64,000 nucleotides of DNA from Arachis hypogaea (taxonomy: Eukaryota; Streptophyta; Magnoliopsida; Fabales; Fabaceae), in assembly GCF_003086295.3 (NCBI RefSeq), contig NC_092050.1, forward strand, positions 148,806,699 through 148,870,698. Direction: 5' to 3'. Positions 55,315 to 64,000 of the stretch are shown piece after piece. Each line of letters begins with the position of its first letter. The first letter of the stretch is position 1. The notes beneath the pieces were generated by a model. That model made no database searches. It was not told the origin of the DNA and was given only the letters and a program-made list of their open reading frames with translations. The position numbers and the translations under genes were made by a program.

Positions 55315-56639
55315 CAACACCAAACTTAAATTGTTGCTTGTCCCCAAGCAATTGAAAATCATATAGGATAAAAAGAATAGAATATACAATGAATTCCAAA
55401 AACATCTATTAAGATCAGTATTAATTAGATGAGCGGGGCTTTTAGCTTTTTGCTTCTGAACAGTTTTGGCATCCCCCTTTATTCTTTGAAGTTCAGAATA
55501 ATTGGCTTCTATAGGAACTCAGAATCCAGATAGTGTTATTGATTCTCCTAGTTAAGTATGTTGATTCTTGAACACAGCTACTTTATGAGTCTTGGCCGTG
55601 ACCCAAAGCATTTTATTTTCCAGTAATACCACCGGATACATAAATGCCACAGACACATAACTGGGTGAACCTTTTCAGATTGTGACTCAGCTTTGCTATA
55701 GTCCCCAATTAGAGGTATCCAGAGCTCTTAAGCACACTCTTTTTGATTTGGACCACGACTTTAACCGCTCAGTCTCAAGTTTTCACTTGACACCTTCACG
55801 CCACAAGCACATGGTTAGGGATAGCTTGGTTTAGCCGCTTAGGCCAGGAATTTATTCCTGTGGGCCCTCCTATCCACTGATGCTCAAAGCCTTGGATCCT
55901 TCTTATTTCACCCTTGCCTTTTGGTTTTAAGGGCTATTGGCTTTTTCTGCTTGCTTTTCTCTCTCTCTCTTTTTTTTTGCAAGCTTCACACTGCTTTTTC
56001 TTGCTTCAAGAATCAATTTTATGATTTTTCAGATCATCTAATAACATTTCTCCTTTTCCCTCATTCTTTCAAGAGCAAAAAATTTTAACATTCATAAACA
56101 ACAAATTAAAAAATATGCACTGTTCAAGCATTCATTCAGAAAAACAATAGTATTGCCACCACATCAAAATAATTAAATTGTTTTAAAATTTGAAATTCAT
56201 GTACTTCTTTTTCTTTTTCAATTAAAAACACTTTTTATTTAAGAAAGGTGATGGATTCATAGGACATTCATAGCTTTAAGACATAAACTTTAAATTTTAT
56301 TGATTATGGAATAAAAATAAGACTCAAAAATAAATATAAGAGCAGACCCATAATAATAGAAGACAGAAAATTAAAAGCAGAAAAATAAAATGACTCTTAA
56401 AATAGACTCTTAATAATAAAGGTTATCATAGAGTTAGGACTCAACAACCTTGATTTTGAGAAGTGGATGCTCCCTCAATCTGTGGGATACTTGGTCCTTC
56501 AAGGGAGAGCTTCTGGCGCTTCAGCTCCTGTAGCTCACGCCCCTGCTTCTCCTGTTCCTTCAGCAGTTTGCAGAGCATGCAGTTTTGATTCTGCTGTTCT
56601 TCCTTGAGTTGTTCCATGGCTTCTTGCAGCTTGATAACA
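55315..56639 (-). other. Athila-type element 3' untranslated region
   Basis: Non-coding on both strands. It contains the ACACCAAACTTAA motif directly beside the LTR (55317-55329), also found in the 5' leader, and GC-balanced sequence typical of this element family. No domain is recognised. Confidence 0.6.
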
Positions 56640-56959
56640 GATGCTTCTAGGCGGGTCCAGTTATTCTCTGCTTATCTGTTAGCCACAGATTTGAGTAGAA
56701 TTCCTGAACCATTTTTCTTCCAACCTTTGTCTCAGGATTGGCTAGAATTTTTCATCCTCCGTTTCGAATTTGCTCTTGGATCTCCGGATATTCATCTTCT
56801 TTCAAATTGAATTTAACCTCCAGGATCACTGACCTCAAACCCATTATTTTGTGGTAATGGTCTGCATGTTCTTTGGTTAAGAACCTCTCTTGATTCCAAA
56901 CTCTTTGGAGTATTCTCTTTCTTGCCTCTTGAATTGGTTTGTTTTCCCTTAGGTGCCAT
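56640..56959 (-). pseudogene. Third Athila frame: putative plant transposon protein, broken
   Basis: ATG 56959 opens MAPKGKQTNSRGKKENTPKS, a basic start, and stops at 56813. A neighbouring frame continues with EDEYPEIQEQIRNGG, a stop, then ETKVGRKMVQEFYSNLW, which I recognise as the core of the putative plant transposon protein domain found after integrase or alone in peanut and other plant gypsy elements. Its biochemical role is unknown. Frameshift and stops inactivate it. It occupies the position of the env-like gene in some Athila elements but shows no signal peptide or membrane segment here. Confidence 0.6.
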
Positions 56960-57504
56960 GATCTTGATGAGTCTTAGCTCAGTGATCACGGAAAAATACA
57001 CCAAACTTAGAGGTTTGCTTGCCCTCAAGCAAAAGAAAGGAAAGGGGAGAGAGAGGAGAAGAGGCAAATTCGAATGGTGGAGAGGAGGGGGTGGCCGAAT
57101 GGATATTTATAGGAGGAGGGAAGGGATTTCGAAAAATTTGAAAGAGATATGACATAGAAATATGATTGATGGAAGAAAATAAAATCATGATATGAAAAAG
57201 ATGAGATTTTGAATTGAAAAAGATATAAAGAAGTTAAATCTGAAAATTTGGTTATGCATCTAAGAAATAAGAGATGATATGATGAGTTGAAAAAGATTTG
57301 GAAAGAAATTAAGAGGATAATTGAGTTTTTGAAAAAGATTTGGGAAGGATTTGAAATAAAATTAAAAAGAGATTTAGAAAATTGTTGAATTTTTGAAAAT
57401 TGAGGGTGAATGATGAAGGTTTGAAACATGTTTATGCAGAAAATTATGAGTTAAAACATGAAAATTTGAAAAAAATTTAAAGTTGGAAACAAAATCTCCT
57501 CCCC

Positions 57505-57725
57505 CTGCCTTTCTGGCGTTAAACGCCCAGAATGGTATCCATTCTGGCGTTTAACGCCCAATTGTTGGCCATTATGGGCGTTTAATGCCCAGCCAGGTAC
57601 CCTGGCTGGTGTTAAACGCCAGAAACCCCTTTATCACTGGGCGTTTTTCTGAACGCCCAGGATGCTGCAATTCTGGTGTTTAACGCCCAAAATAGTACCT
57701 TTACTGGCGTTTTCTTGCCAGCAAG
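57505..57725. repeat. Cluster of palindromic GGCGTTTAACGCC motifs
   Basis: At least seven versions of the 12-13 bp palindrome (GGCGTTAAACGCC, GGCGTTTAACGCC, GGGCGTTTAATGCCC, GGTGTTAAACGCC and so on) occur every 25-40 bp with little conserved sequence between. The same motif is in the LTR (54838-54915) and inside gag (61755-61832). Confidence 0.85.
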
Positions 57726-57917
57726 CTCCTTTTCTCTGCTTTTTGCACTGAATCCTTCTGTAACTCTGTGAATTCCTTCAATTTTGATGATTAACCTTTG
57801 AAGAAAAATGTATATCAAACTTCTACAAGTATTAATTAAGACCAATAACTTGCTAATGGATGGGTTGCCTCCCAGCAAGCGCTTCTTTATTGTCTTTAGC
57901 TGGACCTTTACTGAGCT

Positions 57918-59625
57918 TCATTCAAGCCTCAGTTTTGAGCATTCTTGCTCAAAATTACTTTCAAGATAATGTTTGATTCTCTGTCCATTAACAATGAACT
58001 TTTTGTCAGAATTAATATCTTGAAGCTCAACATAACCATATGGTGACACTCCTGTGATCACATATGGTCCCCTCCACCGGGATTTTAATTTTCCGGGTAA
58101 TAATCTGAGCCTAGAGTTGAACAGCAGAACTTTTTGTTCTGGCTCAAAAACTCTGGATGACAATTTCATGTCATGCCATTTTTTTGCTTTTTCCTTATAA
58201 ATTTTTGCATTTTCAAAAGCATTGAGTCTGAACTCCTCTAGCTCATTTAGTTGGAGCAATCTTTTCTCACCAGCTAACTTAGCATCCATGTTTAGGAATC
58301 TGGTTGCCCAGTAGGCTTTATGTTCCAGTTCTACGGACAGATGACAGGCCTTGCCATACACAAGCTGGTATGGAGAGGTTCCTATAGGAGTCTTGAATGC
58401 TGTTCTGTATGCCCACAGAGCATCATCCAAGCTCTTTGCCTAATCCTTTCTACGGGCAATTACAGTCCGTTCCAGGATTCTCTTGAGTTCTCTATTAGAG
58501 ACTTCAGCCTGCCCATTTGTCTGTGGATGATACGGAGTTGCTACTTTGTGGCTAATTCCATATCGAACTATAGCAGAGTAAAGCTGTTTATTGCAGAAAT
58601 GGGTGCCCCCATCACTGATTAGTACTTTGGGAACACCAAATCTGCTGAAAATATATTTCTGGAGGAACTTCAGCACAGTCTTGGTATCATTAGTGGGTGT
58701 GGTAATTGCTTCCACCCATTTAGATACGTAGTCTACTGCCACCAGAATGTAAGTGTTTGAGTATGATGGTGGGAAAGGACCCATGAAGTCAATACCCCAT
58801 ACATCAAACAACTCAATCTCTAAGATCCCTTGTTGAGGCATGGCATAACCATGAGGCAAGTTACCAGCTCTTTGGCAACTGTCACAGTTACACACAAACT
58901 CTCGGGCATCTCTATAGAGAGTAGGCCAATAAAAGCCACATTGGAGGACTTTAGTGGCTGTTCGCTCACTACCGAAATGTCCTCCATACTGTGATCCATG
59001 GCAATGCCACAGGATCTTCTGTGTCTCCTCTCTAGGGATGCATCTGCGGATCATTCCGTCTGCGCATCTCTTAAAGAGATATGGTTCATCCCACAAGTAG
59101 TACTTTGCATCAGAAATTAGTTTTTTCTTTTGCAACCTGCTGTACTCCTGGGGTATGAATCTCACAGCTTTATAATTTGCAATGTCTGCAAACCATGGTG
59201 CTTCCTGAATGGCAAAAAGTTGCTCATCCGGAAAGGTCTCAAAGATCTTAGTAGGAGGGAGGGACGCCCCTGCTACTGGTTCTATCCGGGACAGGTGATC
59301 AGCTACCTGGTTCTCTGTCCCTTTTCTGTCTCTTATTTCTATATCAAACTCTTGCAGAAGTAACACCCATCTTATGAGCCTGGGTTTTGAATCCTGCTTT
59401 GTGAGTAGATATTTAAGAGCAGCATGGTCAGTATACACAATCACTTTTGAACCTATTAAATAGGATCTAAACTTGTCAATGACATAAACCACTGCAAGTA
59501 ACTCTTTTTCTGTGGTTGTGTAATTCTTCTGTGCGTCATTTAGAACACGACTGGCATAGTAAATGATGTGCAGAAGCTTGTTATGCCTTTGTCCCAACAC
59601 TGCACCAATGGCATGGTCACTGCAT
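57918..59625 (-). pseudogene. Athila RNase H end and integrase
   Basis: After a frameshift near 59620 the frame reads the RNase H part ([40 protein letters not shown]). The integrase zinc finger follows ([12 protein letters not shown] ... [10 protein letters not shown]). The catalytic core shows all three acidic positions: [19 protein letters not shown] and [13 protein letters not shown] at 58440-58442 replaces a codon in mid-frame; beyond it, [16 protein letters not shown] and a C-terminal [18 protein letters not shown] continue to 57918. One nonsense codon and the upstream shift inactivate it. Confidence 0.88.
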
Positions 59626-61372
59626 CACACATTAATTCAAATGGTAATGTCCAGTCAGGTGCATAGATGACTGGTGCTGTGACCAGCTTGGCTTTCAGGG
59701 TCTCAAACGCTTGCAGACACTCTGTGTCAAACACAAATGGCGTGTCAGCAGCTAGCAGGTTGCTTAGAGGTTTTGCAATTTTTGAAAAATCCTTTATGAA
59801 CCTCCTATAGAATCCTGCATGCCCCAGAAAGCTTCTGATTGCCTTAACATTGGCAGGTGGTGGTAATTTCTCAATTACCTCTACCTTGGCTTGATCCACC
59901 TCTATTCCCTTGCTTGAAATTTTGTGCCCAAGGACAATTCCTTCAGTCACCATAAAGTGACATTTTTCCCAGTTTAAGACCAGGTTAGTCTCTTGGCACT
60001 TTTTCAAGACAAGTGCTAGATGATCAAGACAGGAGCTGAATGAGTCTCCAAACACTGAAAAGTCATTCATGAAGACTTCCAGGAACTTCTCTACCATATC
60101 AGAGAATATAGAGAGCATGCACCTCTGAAAGGTTGCAGGTGCATTGCATAGACCAAAAGGCATTCTTCTGTAAGCAAATACTCCAGATGGACATGTGAAT
60201 GCTGTTTTCTCTTGGTCTTGAGGATCCACTACAATTTGGTTGTAGCCTGAATATCCATCTAAAAAGTAGTAGTATTCATGGCCTGCTAGTCTTTCTAGCA
60301 TCTAGTCTATGAATGGTAAAGGAAAATGATCCTTTCTGGTGGCTGTATTGAGTCTTATGTAGTCAATACACATACGCCACCCTGTAACTGTTCTTGTGGG
60401 AACCAGTTCATTCTTTTCATTATGAACCACTGTCATGCCTCCCTTCTTGGGGACAACTTGGACAGGGCTCACCCAGGGGCTATCCGAAATAGGATAAATA
60501 ATCCCAGCCTCTAGTAACTTAGTGACCTCTTTTTGCACCACTTCCTTCATGGATGGATTTAGCCGCCTCTGTGGTTGAACCACTAGCTTAGCATCATCCT
60601 CCAATAGGATTTTGTGCATGCATCTTGCTGGGCTAATGCCTTTAAAGTCACTTATGGACCACCCAAGAGCTGTCTTGTGTGTCCTTAGCACTTGAATTAG
60701 TGCTTTCTCTTCCTGTGGATTTAATGCAGAGCTTATGATCACTGAAAAAGTGTCACCCTCTCCCAAAAATGCATATTTCAGGGATGGTGGTAGTGGTTTG
60801 AGCTCTGGTTTAGGAGGTTTCTCCTCTTCCTGAGGGATTTTTAGAGGTTCTTTTATTTCCTCTGGTTTCTCCAAATCAGGCTGAACATCTTTAAAGATGT
60901 CCTCTAGCTCTGATTCAAGATTCTCAGTCATATTGATCTCTTCCACCAAAGAGTCAATAATATCAGTGCTCATGTAGTCATTTGCTGTGTCTGGATGCTG
61001 CATAGCTTTGACAGCATTTAACTTGAACTCATCCTCATTGACTCTCAGGGTCACTTCCCCTTTTTGTACATCAATAAGAGTTCGTCTAGTTGCTAGGAAA
61101 GGTCTTCCTAGAATGAGAGTTGCACTCTTGTGCTCCTCCATTTTCAGCACTACAAAGTCAGTGGGAAAGGCGAATGGCCCAACCTTGACAATCTTGTCCT
61201 CAATGATGCCTGATGGATATTTAATGGAGCCGTCAGCAAGTTGAAGACATATCCGGGTTGGTTTGACTTCTTCAGTCAACCCAAGCTTTCTGATAGTGGA
61301 TGCATGTATTAGGTTGATACTTGCTCCAAGGTCACATAGAGCTGTCTTGGTGCAAGCACCCTCTAATGTGCA
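59626..61372 (-). pseudogene. Athila protease and reverse transcriptase
   Basis: The aspartic protease has active site CDLGASINLIH (about 61325) and the LILGRPFLATRR flap region. RT follows with CIDYIRLN, then a TAG at 60302-60304 that interrupts it just before MLERLAGHEYYYFLDGYSGY. The same frame then continues through CPSGVFAYRRMPFGLCNAP to FMNDFSVFGDS, where the catalytic YxDD box is degenerate (FMND). FLGHAGFYRRFIKDFSKIAKP follows. The frame shifts near 59620 at LMCDA. A TAA at 61373 separates the start from the gag end in the same frame. Confidence 0.88.
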
Positions 61373-62859
61373 TTATATCATAAAGCTTCCTGAATCTTGA
61401 AGCTTTTCTGGTAAGTTTTTTAGAATGACTGCACTGCATTCTTCAGTGAGAAACACTCTTTCAGTTTCTCTCCAATCCTTCTTATGACTTAAGATCTCTT
61501 TTATGAACTTAGCATAAGAGGGTATTTGCTCAAGTGCCTCTAAAAACGGGATCTTTATTTCAAGAGTCCTGAGATAGTCTGCAAAGCGGGCAAATTGCTT
61601 ATCCTGTTCCACTTGGCGGAGCTTCTGAGGATAAAGCATCTTGGCTTTATATTCTTCAACCTTAGTTGCTGCAGGTTTATTCCTACAGAAGTGGTTGGAG
61701 AAGCCTTCTTAGAGGGGTTACTATCAGCACTTGCAGGTGTCTGATTCCTCATAGGCGTTTGAACGCCAGGATTGGGTGCTAGATGGGCGTTTAACGCCAG
61801 CTTCCCACCCTTTTCTGGCGTTTGAACGCCAGAGTTATTCCTCTCTGGGCTCTTGATGTCCTCAGAGGGATCTTGGGTAGTGGTTTGGTCATCCTCTGTC
61901 ATTTGTTCCTTTCTTGACTTTTTGCTATTTTGAGCTGAGTTATTCAATGTCTTCCCGCTCCTTAGTTGGACAGCTTGGCATTCTTCTGTTATCTGTTTAG
62001 ATAGCTGCTGTCTTGTCTGATTCAATTGTGCTTCTATATTCTTGTTAGCATTTTTAGTGTCTTGGAGCATCTCTTTGAATTCTGCTAATTGTTTTGTCAT
62101 AAGGAGTAATTGCTGATTAAGTTCAACAATCTGTTCTTGAGGATTGGGATCAGTAGTTACTGCCATAGCCTCTTCTTTTATGGAGGACTCACTGTTTGAG
62201 TACAGATGTTGATTTCTAACAACTGTATCTATGAGCTCTTGAGCTTCTTCAATTGTTTTTCTCATGTGTATAGATCCACCAGCTGAGTGGTCTAGGGACA
62301 TCTGAGCTTTTTCTATAAGCCCATAGTAGAAGATGTCTAACTGTACCCACTCTGAAAATATTTCAGAGGGGCATTTTCTTAGCATCCCTCTGTACCTCTC
62401 CCAGGCATTATAAAGGGATTCATGGTCCTCTTGTTTAAAGCCTTAGATGTCCAGCCTTAGCTGTGTCATCCTTTTTGGAGGGTAAAATTGATTCAAGAAT
62501 TTGTCTGATAACTGTCTCCATGTTTTTATGCTTTCTGTGGGTTGGTTATTTAACCACCTCTTAGCTTGATCTTTTACAGCAAATGGAAACAGTAATAATC
62601 TGTAGACATCCTGATCCACTTCTTTATCACGTACTGTGTTAGCAATTTGTAAGAACTGTGCCAGAAACTCAGTAGGTTCTTCCTGTGGAAGACTGGAATA
62701 CTGGCAATTTTGCTGCACCATGATAATGAGCTGAGGATTTAGCTCAAAACTGCTTGCTTTGATGGGAGGTATACAGATGCTACTCCCATATGCAGCTGTA
62801 ATGGGGTTAGCATATGACCCCAGAGTCTTTCTGGACTGTTCATTTCCACTTATGTCCAT
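61373..62859 (-). pseudogene. Athila gag, broken
   Basis: ATG 62859 opens the gag with IKASSFELNPQLI and FPFAVKDQAKRWLNNQPT, ending DKFLNQFYPPKRMTQLRLDI at a stop (62443-62445). The same frame continues (CPSEIFSEWVQLDIFYYGL) to about 61670. It includes a Gln-rich coiled coil and a low-complexity segment encoded by GGCGTTTGAACGCC motifs, giving repeated GVQTP. A frame change near 61670 leads to LYPQKLRQVEQDKQFARFAD up to a TAA at 61373. One nonsense codon and one shift inactivate it. Gag would assemble the particle. Confidence 0.85.
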
Positions 62860-63782
62860 GATGGAGAAAAGGGAATTGATATGAATTACAAATAAATTAT
62901 ATTTTTGTTTTTTTATTTAATTAAAAGTGACCGAAATTAAAATAAAATAAAATAAAATAAATGGAAAATAAAATAAAATAAAATTTCGAAAAATAAAATA
63001 AAATAAAAGCAAATTGAAAACTAAATTAATTAATTAATTAAAAAGATTTTGAAATTAGCAATTAAAAAGATATGATTGAAAATTATTTTGACAAAGATAT
63101 GATTTAGAAGATATGATTGCAAATTAAAAAAAAGATATGATTGAAAATATATGATTGAAGAAATTAAAAAGATTTGATTTTTGAAAAAGATTTGAAAAGA
63201 TCAATTTTTGAAGTTAGAATATTGACTTGACTAAAAAAAAGATATGATTTTGAAAATCTTTGACTAAATTAATGCAAAATTTCGAAATTTATGAGTGAAA
63301 TAAGGAAATGATATTTTTTTTATTTTTGAATTTTAATGCGGAAAGAGAAAAACAACAAAATGACACTAAACTTAGAAATTTTAGATCAAAACACAGAGAA
63401 CAAACAAGAAAACTTTGAATGTCAAGATGAACACTAAGAACACTTTGAAGATCAAGATGAACACCAAGAACAAATTTTTGAAAAATTTTTAAGTAAGTAA
63501 AAGCACAAAAACACACTAAACTTAAAATTTTTAGAGAATCAAACAAAAATTTTCGAAAAATTAAAGGAAAACACAAAGAAGACACCAAACTTAGAATTTT
63601 TAAAAATCAAGAAAGAACTGAGGAACTGCAATTTCGAAAAATTAAAAGAAAATAAAAGCATGCAATTGACACCAAACTTAAATTATAAAACTAAACTCAA
63701 ATAGAAGACTCTAAACCAACAAAAATAATTTATTCCTAATCTAAGCAACAAGATAAACCGTCAGTTGTCCAAACTCGAACAA
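62860..63782 (-). other. Athila-type leader between primer site and gag
   Basis: AT-rich and non-coding. It contains (AAAAT)n runs at 62937-63007, repeated AAGATATGATT units (63065-63250) and four ACACCAAACTTA-like motifs (about 63363, 63511, 63582, 63669). Confidence 0.6.
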
Positions 63783-63800
63783 TCCCCGGCAACGGCGCCA
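63783..63800 (-). other. Primer-binding site, tRNA-Asp type
   Basis: On the minus strand the bases read TGGCGCCGTTGCCGGGGA, the primer-binding site typical of Athila-like elements, nine nucleotides inside the LTR edge at 63810. Confidence 0.85.
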
Positions 63801-63809
63801 AAAACTTGG

Positions 63810-64000
63810 TGCACAAAATTACAATCACACTTTTGCAACTCCGCACAACTAACCAGCAAGTGCACTGGGTCGTCCAAGTAATACCTTACGTGAGTAAGGG
63901 TCGATCCCACGGAGATTGTCGGCTTGAAGCAAGCTATGGTTATCTTGTAACTCTTAGTCAGGATATCAATAATTCTCAGATTTAATTGTAAAAAGTAAAA
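63810..64000 (-). repeat. 5' LTR of the Athila-type element (partial)
   Basis: Plus-strand start TGCACAAAATTACAATCACA matches the 3' LTR at 53809; the rest lies beyond the window. It includes a 31 bp stretch (starting TCCAAGTAATACC, about 63875-63905) absent from the other LTR. Confidence 0.85.

Larger units (their letters stand above)
53809..64000 (-). mobile_element. Athila-type Ty3-gypsy retrotransposon, >10 kb, truncated by window edge
   Basis: Minus-strand order from the right: 5' LTR (partial), tRNA-Asp-type primer-binding site, leader, gag, protease, RT, RNase H, integrase, a third frame with a putative plant transposon domain, long 3' untranslated region, 3' LTR. Integrase following RNase H places it in Ty3-gypsy. 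The gag, protease (DLGAS) and RT (MLERLAGHEYYYFLDGYSG) types are Athila-like. The LTR starts TGATGAGCGGATAATTTATA and carries GGCGTTTAACGCC motifs; it resembles the abundant FIDEL-type elements of peanut, which is inference. All coding frames are broken. It inserted into the Copia at 49329. Confidence 0.88.

Noticed and set aside
56813..57429. Plus- and minus-strand frames of 76-134 codons around the third Athila frame
   Set aside because: Apart from the 48 codons from ATG 56959 and the shifted domain core, they are AT-rich chance frames.

Overview
This window is nuclear DNA of a flowering plant, very probably a legume of the peanut (Arachis) type. It is AT-rich and contains an intron-bearing Aux/IAA gene, Ty1-copia, Ty3-gypsy (Athila-type), L1-type LINE, Mutator-like and PIF/Harbinger-like elements. 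The gypsy LTR carries the palindromic GGCGTTTAACGCC motif that I associate with peanut repeats. The genus call is inference; no search was run.

Layout. 1-12 kb is AT-rich intergenic DNA with small inverted-repeat elements: a 142 bp hairpin at 0.5 kb, a 1.17 kb Mutator-like element at 7.0-8.2 kb with a perfect 9 bp target duplication, and a PIF/Harbinger-like element at 10.0-11.1 kb. 12.3-16.8 kb is a decayed L1-type LINE. 16.9-24.3 kb holds, on the minus strand, what looks like one nearly complete unit of an endogenous pararetrovirus (family Caulimoviridae, soymovirus-like gene order), opened close to its tRNA-Met primer-binding site. Its movement-protein and polymerase frames are still open; its coat-protein and transactivator frames are broken.

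26.1-30.1 kb is a Mutator-like element with a Copia retrotransposon nested inside it. 30.7-32.5 kb is another Mutator-like element, a giant inverted repeat around the first exon of a plant-mobile-domain (MAIN-like) gene. 34.0-35.1 kb carries pieces of a serine hydroxymethyltransferase gene. 35.9-36.6 kb is a diverged tandem array. 37.2-38.6 and 39.4-40.6 kb are two more Mutator-like elements. 41.2-41.9 kb is minisatellite.

The only gene that appears intact and host-functional is an IAA27-type Aux/IAA auxin co-repressor, five exons from 42575 to 47156, encoding 276 residues, with transposons in introns 1 and 4. From 48.0 kb to the end the window is nested retrotransposons: a decayed Copia remnant, a second Copia with a 238 bp LTR and broken gag-pol, and an Athila-type Ty3-gypsy element of more than 10 kb on the minus strand. 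The gypsy element inserted into the RNase H region of the second Copia and its upstream LTR runs off the window.

Five Mutator-like insertions and two retrotransposons can be delimited here by target duplications, terminal repeats or LTR termini read directly from the sequence. Apart from the Aux/IAA gene, essentially all recognisable coding material belongs to mobile elements, an endogenous virus or gene fragments.
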